Shown piece after piece: positions 1 through 11,189 of a stretch of 47,205 nt of DNA (positions are counted from its first letter, which is position 1; the number at the start of each line of letters is the position of its first letter). The stretch spans positions 1-47,205 of the forward strand of contig JAIRKI010000039.1 of NCBI GenBank assembly GCA_031260185.1, in the 5' to 3' direction. Made by a program: the position numbers and the translations under genes. Origin of the DNA: Synergistaceae bacterium. Its GTDB lineage: Bacteria > Synergistota > Synergistia > Synergistales > Synergistaceae. The notes beneath the pieces were generated by a model. That model was not told where the DNA came from, made no database searches, and saw only the letters and a program-made list of their open reading frames with translations.

Positions 1-40
1 CGATTTGAAATATTACAAGTATTTTTTTGAATTTGTACAT
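1..40 (-). CDS. 5' end of a second copy of the secreted Gly/Ala-rich repeat protein gene (partial, runs off window)
   Basis: Reverse complement reads ATG...: MYKFKKILVIFQI, identical to the N-terminus of the ORF at 37389-38090. Nucleotides 1-59 are identical to 38051-38109. Confidence 0.75.
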   Translation of the reverse strand, partial: MYKFKKILVIFQI

Positions 41-85
41 TTTAACCAGTCCTTTCTTAAATTTGTTTATACTTGATTGTTTTAT

Positions 86-114
86 ATCATATCCTGAATT
101 TTGCCAATTGTCAA
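86..114 (-). promoter_or_regulatory. Sigma70-type promoter upstream of the partial repeat-protein gene
   Basis: On the minus strand TTGACA (109-114), 17-nt spacer, TATGAT (86-91), followed by RBS-like AAAGGA before the ATG at 40. Confidence 0.6.
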
Positions 115-224
115 TAGGACTATCCACCTTGAGCTATTGGATATTTCATTATGTTCATCCTTTCACCGGAAATCAGGTTTCATATATTTATATCGTCCGC
201 TTAGAATTTAGTGAAAACGGGTTC

Positions 225-947
225 TTAAACCGGGGGGCCGGGGGGCTCGCCCCCCGGCGGGTTCGGGCGGAGCCCGAGGCTCTCGATCCGGCCGTCGCGG
301 AAGCGGATCACGCGCGAGGCGTATTCCGCTATGTCGGGTTCGTGGGTGACCAGAATCACGGTGCGCCCTTCGGCGTTTATATCGCGCAGCAGGTTCATCA
401 CCTCGAGGCTCGTTTTGGTATCGAGGTTTCCGGTCGGCTCGTCGGCCAGGATTATCGGCGCTTCGCCGACGAGCGCGCGCGCTATCGCCACTCTCTGCTG
501 CTGGCCGCCGGACAGTTGGTTCGGGCGGTGTTTCACGCGGTCGGCGAGCCCTACGCGTTCGAGGGCCTTTCGCGCGCGCTCCCGGCGCTCGCGCGCGCCC
601 ACGCCGGCGTAAACCAGCGGCAGGGCCGTGTTGTCGAGCGCGGAGAGCCGCGGCAGCAGGTTGAACACCTGAAATATGAACCCCAGCGTGACGTTGCGGA
701 TACGCGCCAGTTCGTCGCGCGACAGTTTCGACACGTCCCGGCCGTTCAGGATATACTTGCCGGACGTAGGCGAATCGAGGCATCCCAGCATGTTCATGGC
801 GGTCGATTTCCCCGAGCCCGACGGCCCCATTATCGCGACGAACCCGCCGCGCTCTATCGAGAAAGAAACCCCGTCGAGAGCGTTCAATTCGCCGTCGCCC
901 GATTTGTAAGTCTTGACGAGGTTACGCGCCTCTATGATCGCGCTCAT
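225..947 (-). CDS. MacB-type ABC transporter ATP-binding protein
   Basis: Walker A GPSGSGKST, signature LSGGQQQR, Walker B ILADEPTGNLD; starts MSAIIEARNLVKTYKSG; overlaps the stop of the upstream HlyD gene. Much longer ORF 225-1796 is a frame extension. Confidence 0.9.
   Translation of the reverse strand: MSAIIEARNLVKTYKSGDGELNALDGVSFSIERGGFVAIMGPSGSGKSTAMNMLGCLDSPTSGKYILNGRDVSKLSRDELARIRNVTLGFIFQVFNLLPRLSALDNTALPLVYAGVGARERRERARKALERVGLADRVKHRPNQLSGGQQQRVAIARALVGEAPIILADEPTGNLDTKTSLEVMNLLRDINAEGRTVILVTHEPDIAEYASRVIRFRDGRIESLGLRPNPPGGEPPGPPV
231..280 (+). repeat. Dispersed two-hairpin palindromic element, copy A
   Basis: Stem 1 CCGGGGGG-CTCG-CCCCCCGG (238-257); stem 2 TCGGGC-GGA-GCCCGA (263-277). 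Same architecture as copies at 5687, 8939, 9010 and 35850. Confidence 0.75.
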
Positions 948-2194
948 TGTCCGGCTTCGGGCGCGGCTGCCCCCGTCGAGAAGGCGACGGCGAGTTCCTG
1001 TCCTTCCCTCAGTTGCTTCAGCGCCGCGCCGCGCGCTTCGACCCACGTTCTGTCGCTCACGCCCGTCTCGTCGATCTCGACGCTGCCCTTCAGCTCGCCG
1101 CCGTCGACCGGCCACACTGCCCGCGACGCGGATTTTCCGTCGTTTGCGGCGCCCGGCCTGCGTCGGGGCATCATCAGCAATCCTCCTCCGCCGGCGGCGT
1201 CTTCCCCGTCCTGTCTTTTCGCGGCGGGCATGGCGTCGGCGGGGGGCGTGAAGCGCAGGGCCGCCGCCGGAATCCTCAGCACGCCGTCGCGCTGTTCGGT
1301 GATCACGGATATGTTGGCGGTCATGCCGGGCATCAGTTTTTTCTCCCTGTTCTCGATGTCGAGTATCACGACGTAGGTGACCACGTTCGAGACCATCTGC
1401 GGCGACAGGCGCTTTTGGGTTACTGTCGCATCGAACGTCTCGCCGGGCCACGAGTCGAATTTGCACGTCGCCTTCTGTCCCTCCGATATCCTGCCTATGT
1501 CGGCCTCGTCGATGTTGGCCTCCACTCTCATGCGGGTCAGGTCCCGCGCTATCAAGAAGAGCGTGGGCGCCTGGAGGACCGCCGTCACTGTCTGTCCCAC
1601 GTCGACGGCGCGGGATATCACCACGCCGTCTATCGGGGAGACTATCTTCGTGTATCCGAGATTGGTCGCCGCCTGGCGCAGTAACTCGTTCGCCTGCGTG
1701 ACGCGCGCGTTCGCCACCACGAGAGACGCTTTCGCGAGCGCGAGCGACGTCTCGGCGGATTCCAGTTCGCTCCGCGCTATCAGCTTGCGGTTCCACAGTT
1801 CCCTGCAGCGTTCGTGGGCGCGCGCCGCCATGTCGAGTTCGGCCCCGGCGCTCGCCACTCCGGCCTCCGCGAGGGTGAGGCTCGCCTTGCTCTCCTCCAT
1901 CCTCGACGCGAGAACGTCGGGGTCGAGCACCGCCAATAGCTGGCCTTTTTTCACCACGCTGTTGAAGTCGGCGTGAATCTCCTTTATATTGCCCGACACC
2001 TGCGTGCCCACCGCGACCGTTTCGACCGCGTTGACCGTGCCGGTGGCGCTTATGGCGGAGGTTATCGTGCCTTTTGTGACCTGTTGGGTGCGGTATACGT
2101 AGTTCGGGACCCGGGGGCGCGTTTTCGAGTATCCCCAGTAACCGGCCGCTCCGAGCGCGATCAGGACCAACGCGAGTTTCAGCAGTTTTTTCAT
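944..2194 (-). CDS. Efflux RND/ABC periplasmic adaptor subunit (HlyD/MacA family)
   Basis: MKKLLKLALVLIALGAAGYWGYSK signal anchor, biotinyl-lipoyl-like and coiled-coil regions, RBS GGAAG upstream of ATG 2194; operonic with ATPase. Confidence 0.88.
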   Translation of the reverse strand: MKKLLKLALVLIALGAAGYWGYSKTRPRVPNYVYRTQQVTKGTITSAISATGTVNAVETVAVGTQVSGNIKEIHADFNSVVKKGQLLAVLDPDVLASRMEESKASLTLAEAGVASAGAELDMAARAHERCRELWNRKLIARSELESAETSLALAKASLVVANARVTQANELLRQAATNLGYTKIVSPIDGVVISRAVDVGQTVTAVLQAPTLFLIARDLTRMRVEANIDEADIGRISEGQKATCKFDSWPGETFDATVTQKRLSPQMVSNVVTYVVILDIENREKKLMPGMTANISVITEQRDGVLRIPAAALRFTPPADAMPAAKRQDGEDAAGGGGLLMMPRRRPGAANDGKSASRAVWPVDGGELKGSVEIDETGVSDRTWVEARGAALKQLREGQELAVAFSTGAAAPEAGQ

Positions 2195-2220
2195 GATATT
2201 ACTTCCTTTCGCCGTTCGTG

Positions 2221-2241
2221 GGGGCGAATGACATTCGCCCC
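2221..2241. repeat. Perfect 10-bp stem intergenic palindrome
   Basis: GGGGCGAATG-A-CATTCGCCCC in the gap between the HlyD and TolC genes. Confidence 0.6.
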
Positions 2242-2270
2242 GGCAGGGCCGGTTTTTTTCATTATATATA

Positions 2271-3602
2271 TTATTTTTTTTCGCCGTCATTTTCCGCGTC
2301 GTGACCGAAGTCAATGCCGACGGCTTTTTCGAGGTCGATTATGGCTGTCCGGAGGTTGTGCCGCGCCCTGCTCTCCGAAAGCCGCGCGTCCGCGCAGGAG
2401 ACTATCGCGTCCGCGACCTCGATCGCGTCGCCGACGCCGGTCTCATAACGCCCCTCGGCGAGTTTCAGGTTTTCCTCGGCGTTCGCCACGGTGAGGCGCG
2501 ATATTCGGATGCCCTCGCGCGCTTTCGTTATGTTGTTTTTGGCCAGGCTCACCTCGAGCAGTATGGATTGGCGCAATTTTTCGTGGGAGGCGGCGAGCGA
2601 ATCCATCTGAGCCCTCGCGATATCGACGCCCGCTTTCGCCGCGCCGCCGTCATAGACAGGTATTGACATTTTGAGCTCTATATTCCATTCGTGCCTGAAG
2701 CGCTCGGAATCCGACAAGTCGTCGGTTGCGCTGGCGCGCCCGCCCGCGAGTGACACGGTCGGCGACTTCGCGCGGGCTTCGGCCTTGAGCGCCGACCGCC
2801 CGGATTCCATCATGAACGCGGACGATTTGCGGTCGGCCCTGTTATCGATCGCCAGCGTCTCGGCCGAATCCAGCGCCCACGAGGCGGGTTGCGGGACGTC
2901 GGGCTCCGCGCGCTCTACGTCGAAATCCTCCGAGGGGTCGATTCCCATGGCGTTCGCGAGCGTCGCGCGAGCGTCGCGGACGGCGGCAGACGCTTCGGCG
3001 CGCGATAACTGCGCGTTCCCCAGATCGACTTCGGCCTTTGTCACGTCGTACCGGGGTTTGGCCCCGGCGTCGAAAAATCCTTTGGCCTTGTCGAGATGCC
3101 GCTCGAAGGCGCGAACCGATTCCTCCCTCTGATGCTCGGTCTCGTAAGCCAAAAGCAGCGCGAGGTACGCGGTTTTGACGTTCGCCCTCACATCAGCGAG
3201 GGCGCCGCGCGCGTCCTCGCCGGCCGCGTCCAGCATCGAACGCGAGGCGTCGGCGGAATATTTGCTTCGGTTCGCGTCGTAGAGTTTTATCGATGCCATG
3301 AGCCCGGCGGAATATCCCGTGCTTTCGCCCTGGAGTCCGTAATTCCTCGTGGAGTAGACGGAGCCGGATAATTGCATCCTGTCCCCCGCCGCGGCGGAAG
3401 CGAGACGTCCCCTCGACGCGGCGACGGCAGCCGCGGCGGCGGCCATGTCCGGGTGCTTTGCCCCGGCCAGCTCAAGACAATCCTCAAGGCTCAACACTGT
3501 CCCGGCCGCGCACGGGACGGCGCCTGACATCGACGCGAGAAACGCGAGCATAAACGCTCCGGCGCGAACGGCCGCTGGTATCGAGTTTTTTCGGCGCGTC
3601 AT
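2271..3602 (-). CDS. TolC family outer membrane efflux protein
   Basis: Signal peptide, LSLEDCLELAGAKHPDMAAA N-terminus and alpha-helical repeats typical of OEP family; RBS GGAGGT before ATG. Confidence 0.87.
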   Translation of the reverse strand: MTRRKNSIPAAVRAGAFMLAFLASMSGAVPCAAGTVLSLEDCLELAGAKHPDMAAAAAAVAASRGRLASAAAGDRMQLSGSVYSTRNYGLQGESTGYSAGLMASIKLYDANRSKYSADASRSMLDAAGEDARGALADVRANVKTAYLALLLAYETEHQREESVRAFERHLDKAKGFFDAGAKPRYDVTKAEVDLGNAQLSRAEASAAVRDARATLANAMGIDPSEDFDVERAEPDVPQPASWALDSAETLAIDNRADRKSSAFMMESGRSALKAEARAKSPTVSLAGGRASATDDLSDSERFRHEWNIELKMSIPVYDGGAAKAGVDIARAQMDSLAASHEKLRQSILLEVSLAKNNITKAREGIRISRLTVANAEENLKLAEGRYETGVGDAIEVADAIVSCADARLSESRARHNLRTAIIDLEKAVGIDFGHDAENDGEKK

Positions 3603-3732
3603 TTTTTCACCTCCGCGATAACTCTTTCAGGTGATATATTAAACCAAACAACGGAATATATTTCCAGAGTTTAACGGCGAATCTATAAAATATAATTCTG
3701 AAATTAATGACAATGATACAACACCAGCTTTT

Positions 3733-3762
3733 GTCATGGCGCCTCGGTTCCCGTTAAAATAA
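3733..3762 (+). promoter_or_regulatory. Putative sigma70 promoter upstream of dnaG
   Basis: TTGTCA-18 nt-TAAAAT pattern in ttgtcatggcgcctcggttcccgttaaaat. Confidence 0.45.
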
Positions 3763-3839
3763 GCGCGCGCGGGCCAAAAGAGTGAGATTTTCCGAAGGCG
3801 GGTCCTTCCCTTGCGTGTCCGCCCCGGCGCCGACGCGGG

Positions 3840-5681
3840 ATGGTTATTGAGATGAGCGACGATATAAACGAGATAAAATCACGGATCGATATAGTTGACC
3901 TGATAGGCGGTTACGTGAAGCTGAAGAGGGCCGGGAAAAATTTTCTCGGCCTGTGTCCCTTTCATTCGGAAAAAACGCCGTCTTTCAACGTCTCCCCCGA
4001 CAGGCAGACGTTCCATTGTTTCGGATGCGGAAAGGGCGGGGATATTTTTTCCTTCGTGATGGAGACGGAGGGCCTGGGGTTCAGGGAAGCTCTTTCGGCG
4101 CTCGCCGAAAGAGCGGGCGTGACGCTCGGTTCTCCGGGGGAGGTCGCCGCCGCCGCGTCGGCGAAAAAAGATATTCGCGGCGCGCTCGAAGCGGCGAGGG
4201 ATTTTTTCCGCTCATCCCTCGAAGGTCCCGGAGGAGAAGCCGCGCGCGCATATCTCGCTCGCAGGAACATCGCTCCCCAAGACGCGTCGCGATTCTCGCT
4301 CGGCTGGTCGCCACCATCCTGGGACGCGCTCTCGAAATATCTCTCATCGAAAGGTTTTGACAATAAAACGGTGATCGGCGCCGGCCTTGCGGCACAGGGC
4401 GAACGCGGCGTTTACGACCGTTTTCGCGGAAGGGTGATTTTTCCGGTGAACGACGAAAACGGCCGCGTCATCGCCTTCGGCGGCAGGCTGCTGGACGGCG
4501 ACGGGGCGAAATACGTGAACAGCCCGGAGGGGCCGCTGTACAACAAACGCAGAACGCTGTATCTCATGGACTGCGCGAAACGCTCCGTAAGGGAACGCAA
4601 AAGGGCCATTCTCGTCGAGGGTTACATGGACGCGATAAGGGCGCATATGCGCGGTTTTACCGAGACCGTCGCTTCTCTGGGCACGTCGCTCACCGAAGAA
4701 CAGGCAGCCCTCATCAAGCGATTCACGGATTTGTGTTACATATCTTACGACGCCGACGGCGCGGGACAATCCGCGTCGATCAGGGGCATGTATCTGCTCG
4801 AAAGGCATGGCTTGGACGTAAGGGTGGTGACGCTGCCGAAAAACCTCGACCCGGATGATTTTCTCTCCAGAGAGGACGGCGAGCGCGCGTTCGAGGCCGC
4901 GTTGAAAAAAGCCCTCCCCCTGCCGCTCTATCACGCGCATATCAGGAGACGCGACCTCCGCGCGCCGGGCGCGGCGCGCGGCGCGCGCGAGGAGATTTTG
5001 TCCGGCCTCGCGTCCCTTCCGCCCCTCGATATCGCCGGGTACATCCCCGGCATAGCCGGGGAATTCGGTATCCTGGAGCACGAACTCCAAAGCGAGATAA
5101 GCGCCCGCCGCTCGTTGCGCCCGCTTCACGCGAACCCGAAAAAAAATGAAAATCCCGATGTTTTCGAGGAAGGTATTCGCGGCGTTTCGAGCGTATATAT
5201 AAATGAAGGGAAAAAACCCCGCGACAAAAAGGGGCTTGATCTCGAGTGCGCTTTCTGCAGCCTGTTGTGGCGCGACGAACGGCTTCGTTCCAAATGGGAG
5301 TGCGGAGATATCGTGCCCTACTTCTCCGACGAGGCGGCCTCGGGAATAGCGGCGGCTCTCGTCTCGGGCGACACGCCGGAGGAATTGGAGTCGCGGTGGC
5401 GCGCGATGGGAGAAAGGCTGTGTTTCGAGAGGATAGCGCAAGGCGACGCCGTAGCGGCCGCGGCCGGATTGTCGTCCGAGTTCGCCGAAAAAGTTCTGGA
5501 TGATATCAGGACGCGGGCGGCGCGGCGGCGCTACGAGGAACTGAAACCGCTCGTCATCAGGGGCGAGGCTTCCCCGCAAGAGACGGCCGACTACCTTGAA
5601 GCCGCCAAAAAATTGAAATCCGCGGGCGCCGCCCGCACCCGCCAGGGAGCAAACACCCTGGAGCCACGTGAAAATTTTTAA
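3840..5681 (+). CDS. dnaG: DNA primase
   Basis: CHC2 zinc finger (CPFHSEKTPSFNVSPDRQTFHCFGCGKGGD), Toprim motif (ILVEGYMDAIRAH), located directly upstream of rpoD. Confidence 0.95.
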   Translation: MVIEMSDDINEIKSRIDIVDLIGGYVKLKRAGKNFLGLCPFHSEKTPSFNVSPDRQTFHCFGCGKGGDIFSFVMETEGLGFREALSALAERAGVTLGSPGEVAAAASAKKDIRGALEAARDFFRSSLEGPGGEAARAYLARRNIAPQDASRFSLGWSPPSWDALSKYLSSKGFDNKTVIGAGLAAQGERGVYDRFRGRVIFPVNDENGRVIAFGGRLLDGDGAKYVNSPEGPLYNKRRTLYLMDCAKRSVRERKRAILVEGYMDAIRAHMRGFTETVASLGTSLTEEQAALIKRFTDLCYISYDADGAGQSASIRGMYLLERHGLDVRVVTLPKNLDPDDFLSREDGERAFEAALKKALPLPLYHAHIRRRDLRAPGAARGAREEILSGLASLPPLDIAGYIPGIAGEFGILEHELQSEISARRSLRPLHANPKKNENPDVFEEGIRGVSSVYINEGKKPRDKKGLDLECAFCSLLWRDERLRSKWECGDIVPYFSDEAASGIAAALVSGDTPEELESRWRAMGERLCFERIAQGDAVAAAAGLSSEFAEKVLDDIRTRAARRRYEELKPLVIRGEASPQETADYLEAAKKLKSAGAARTRQGANTLEPRENF

Positions 5682-5686
5682 TAAAA

Positions 5687-5750
5687 GGGGTCAAGGGGCT
5701 CGCCCCTTGTGGGGTTTGGGGCAAAGCCCCAAGGTTCTGTTGTTTGTGAC
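5687..5750 (+). repeat. Dispersed two-hairpin palindromic element, copy B
   Basis: GGGGTCAAGGGGCTCGCCCCTTGTGGGGTTTGGGGCAAAGCCCCAAGGTT; stem 1 5692-5709, stem 2 5715-5732. Confidence 0.8.
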
Positions 5751-5774
5751 AAGATGGAGAAAGGGAAACCGAGC

Positions 5775-7001
<1,227 letters not shown>

Positions 7002-7033
7002 GATTTTTCCCTTGCGCGCCGACAGGTTTTTGA

Positions 7034-8473
<1,440 letters not shown>

Positions 8474-8492
8474 CCGGGCTGGCGCGAGCGGT

Positions 8493-8867
8493 ATGAAAAA
8501 AACCGTATCGGCGAAAGAACTGCCCGCCGCGTTGGGGCCGTACAGTCACGCCGTGTGGGCGGGCGAGTTTCTTTACTGCTCGGGGCAGCTGGGGACAGAC
8601 CCGGCGACCGGAGTTATGGCCGCGGACGTGACCTCGCAAACCGAGCGGGCGATGGAAAATATCAAAGCCCTTCTTTCGTCCCAGGGACTGGAACTGACCG
8701 ACGTGGTGAAATCCATGGTGTTTCTGACCGACATGGGCAGCTTCAATGCGTTCAACGAAGCATACGGAAAATATTTTCCGTCGGCGCCGCCGGCGCGTTC
8801 CTGCGTGGGAGTGACGGCGCTTCCGGCCGGCGCGTTGGTGGAGATCGAAGCGGTGGCTCACAGATAA
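8493..8867 (+). CDS. ridA: RidA family reactive imine/enamine deaminase
   Basis: Full-length YjgF/RidA pattern (LGPYSHAVWAGEFLYCSGQLGTDPATG...; ARSCVGVTALPAGALVEIEAVA). Confidence 0.92.
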   Translation: MKKTVSAKELPAALGPYSHAVWAGEFLYCSGQLGTDPATGVMAADVTSQTERAMENIKALLSSQGLELTDVVKSMVFLTDMGSFNAFNEAYGKYFPSAPPARSCVGVTALPAGALVEIEAVAHR

Positions 8868-8871
8868 AAAA

Positions 8872-8900
8872 GGCGTGCCGTCAAAACCGCGCGGCACGCC
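8872..8900. terminator. Intrinsic-terminator-like hairpin downstream of ridA
   Basis: Perfect 9-bp stem GGCGTGCCG/CGGCACGCC; A-run immediately 5' (T-run on minus strand). Confidence 0.5.
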
Positions 8901-8938
8901 ATAATACTTTATACCGACAACATCAATTGCCGCAAGAT

Positions 8939-8990
8939 CAAAATCTCGGGCTCCGCCCGAACCCGCCGGGGAATAAATTCCCCGGACCCC
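8939..8990 (-). repeat. Dispersed two-hairpin palindromic element, copy C (inverted)
   Basis: Reverse complement GGGGTCCGGGGAATTTATTCCCCGGCGGGTTCGGGCGGAGCCCGAGATTTTG; stems 8966-8985 and 8946-8960. Confidence 0.8.
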
Positions 8991-9009
8991 TTATTATAAA
9001 TTATGAAGA

Positions 9010-9069
9010 GGGTGCAGGGAGCAAGCTCCCTGCTTGGGTTTGGGGAGGAGCCCCGAGATTTTGCCTGTG
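9010..9069 (+). repeat. Dispersed two-hairpin palindromic element, copy D
   Basis: GGGTGCAGGGAGCAAGCTCCCTGCTTGGGTTTGGGGAGGAGCCCCGAGATTTTGCCTGTG; stem 1 9014-9033. Confidence 0.8.
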
Positions 9070-9150
9070 GTAAATAAGGATAACGCGAATCCTGTATCCA
9101 TTTGCCGAAATCGTGTTAAAATATTCGCGCGTATAGCGACAGGAGGGATT

Positions 9151-9741
9151 TTGTTGATTCGATTGTTGGGAGGCGTCATTATCGCGTCGTTACCCGCGGC
9201 GGCTTGGGCGGCCGAAGCGGATGCTTCGCCGCAGGGCGGCGTCGTCGGGATGCTGATGCCGATAGGGCTGATGATAGTCATTATGTATTTTCTCATCTAC
9301 CGTCCGCAGAAGAAAAAGCAGCAGCAGCACGATAAGATGATCGCTTCGATTACAAGGGGCGATACGGTGATCACCGCTGGCGGTTTCTTCGGCAAGGTGC
9401 TGGATATTCTGGACGATTCCTATATTTTGGAACTCGACGCGGGCGTGAAAGCCCGTATCCTCAAGGGTTCCGTTCAAAACAAGCGCGATGTCGACGACAA
9501 GTCCCGCCCCAAAAAATTGAGGAAGAAGCGGCGCGTTGTCCGCCACGAGGACACGGCGGAACTTGAGAAACCGGCAGAAACGACCGAGGCGCCGCGGGCG
9601 TCGCGCGATGAAGGCGTCTCGTTGGAGGAAAATGACGCGCTCTTCGAAGAAGTGAGCGACGATTCCGAAAGCGCGGACGAAATCAAACTCGAGATGTCGG
9701 ACGATGACGGGAGGAATCCTGCGGATGCCGACACAAAATAA
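9151..9741 (+). CDS. yajC: Preprotein translocase subunit YajC with charged C-terminal extension
   Basis: MLMPIGLMIVIMYFLIYRPQKKKQQQHDKMIASITRGDTVITAGGFFGKV; TTG start after AGGAGGG; upstream of secDF. Confidence 0.9.
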   Translation: MLIRLLGGVIIASLPAAAWAAEADASPQGGVVGMLMPIGLMIVIMYFLIYRPQKKKQQQHDKMIASITRGDTVITAGGFFGKVLDILDDSYILELDAGVKARILKGSVQNKRDVDDKSRPKKLRKKRRVVRHEDTAELEKPAETTEAPRASRDEGVSLEENDALFEEVSDDSESADEIKLEMSDDDGRNPADADTK

Positions 9742-11176
9742 GCCCCTTTTTCCCTCCTCCCGGCGTCCCGACGTCCAAAGACGGGGGACCGCGCTCCTGA
9801 AAAAGGATAAAATCCGGCTCGCTGTCATCGCTGTGATACTGCTTGGCGCGATGTTCGCGGTGTTTCCGATAGAGGATCGGGTCAAACTGGGACTCGACCT
9901 CAAAGGCGGCGTCCACATAGTATTGCTGGCGAAAACCGACGCGGCTGCTTCCGGTGAGGACGACAGCATCGAGCGTCTCGTCGCCGTTTTGCGCAACCGC
10001 GTCGACCAGTATGGAATCGCCGAGCCGCAGATACAGCGCGAGGGAATAAACCGCGTCGCGGTCGACCTGCCGGGCGTGAGCGATCCGGCGGCGGCCCTCG
10101 AGCTGATCGGGCGCACCGCGGTATTGCAGTTCAGGCAGGTAGTCCGGTCCGGTCCCACCCCTCCGCCGGAAGTGGAGCGCAAAAATTATTCATCCGACGA
10201 AGCCTTCGACATAGCGCGCGCCAATTGGGACGGGCTGATGAAGGAGTACGGCGAAAGCCTCGCGGAGTTCGAGAATACGGCCAAGGACGACCCGAATCTG
10301 ACGGTGGGGCGCGACGAGGACGACGGCAGGGCTTACGTGCTCGGCGAGGTTTACGTGTCGGGCGGGGAACTTTCGGACGCCAGATACACTGAGGACGAAT
10401 ACGGCAAACCGGCTGTGGCGTTCAGGTTCAACAGGGACGGCGCGGCGGCGTTCGAAAAGGCCACGGCGGACAATATCGGCCGTCAGATCGCGATAGTGCT
10501 GGACGGCGTCATAATCTCCGCTCCGGTCGTCCAGACCAGGATAAGCGACGAGGGCAGAATAACCGGCAATTTCACCTACGACGAGGCGATCAGGCTCGCC
10601 GTCATGCTCAAGGCGGGAGCGCTGCCGGTGGAAGTCGAGGTCGTCGAAAACCGGGCGGTCGGCCCGTCACTGGGCGAGGACTCGATTCATTCCGGCGTTC
10701 GTTCCGGCGTTATCGGCGGCGCGTTGGTGGCGGTCTTCATGCTGATTTACTACGGAATGCTCGGCATAGCGGCCGACGCGGCGCTGGCGACGGCCATACT
10801 GATTTTGATGGCCACGGTGATATTCCTGAAGACGACGCTCACGCTTCCCGGCATAGGCGGCATAATTCTCACGATAGGCATGGCGGTCGACGGCAACGTC
10901 CTAATATACGAGCGCATGAGGGAGGAGTATTGCTCCGGCAAGACCGTAATGGCGGCGCTCGATTCGGGTTTCCGCAAGGCATTGGTGGTCATTCTCGACT
11001 CGAACGTGACCACGCTGATAGCGGCCGGCGTCTTGTTCTACTTTGGCTCGGGACCGATTCGCGGTTTCGCGGTCACCCTCTCCATAGGCGTGTTGTCGGC
11101 GATGTTCGGCAATATCGTCGTGACGCGCGCGCTGCTTCAGATATTGCTGCGTTTCAACAAGAATCTGGCGCTGTAG
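9725..11176 (+). CDS. secD: Protein translocase subunit SecD
   Basis: DLKGGVHIVL motif, GIGGIILTIGMAVDGNVLIYERMREE; ATG at 9725 after GGGAGG, overlaps yajC end. Confidence 0.95.
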   Translation: MPTQNKPLFPSSRRPDVQRRGTALLKKDKIRLAVIAVILLGAMFAVFPIEDRVKLGLDLKGGVHIVLLAKTDAAASGEDDSIERLVAVLRNRVDQYGIAEPQIQREGINRVAVDLPGVSDPAAALELIGRTAVLQFRQVVRSGPTPPPEVERKNYSSDEAFDIARANWDGLMKEYGESLAEFENTAKDDPNLTVGRDEDDGRAYVLGEVYVSGGELSDARYTEDEYGKPAVAFRFNRDGAAAFEKATADNIGRQIAIVLDGVIISAPVVQTRISDEGRITGNFTYDEAIRLAVMLKAGALPVEVEVVENRAVGPSLGEDSIHSGVRSGVIGGALVAVFMLIYYGMLGIAADAALATAILILMATVIFLKTTLTLPGIGGIILTIGMAVDGNVLIYERMREEYCSGKTVMAALDSGFRKALVVILDSNVTTLIAAGVLFYFGSGPIRGFAVTLSIGVLSAMFGNIVVTRALLQILLRFNKNLAL

Positions 11177-11189
11177 GCGGGTGGTTAGG

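Noticed and set aside
27-1376. 449-aa plus-strand ORF over the ABC ATPase/HlyD genes
   Set aside because: Antisense frame of well-supported minus-strand genes; low-complexity Arg/Ala/Pro-rich translation typical of GC-rich shadow ORFs.
2221-2241. Novel regulatory RNA between the HlyD and TolC genes
   Set aside because: Only a single short palindrome is visible with no promoter or tail; listed as a repeat/hairpin but not supported as an RNA gene.
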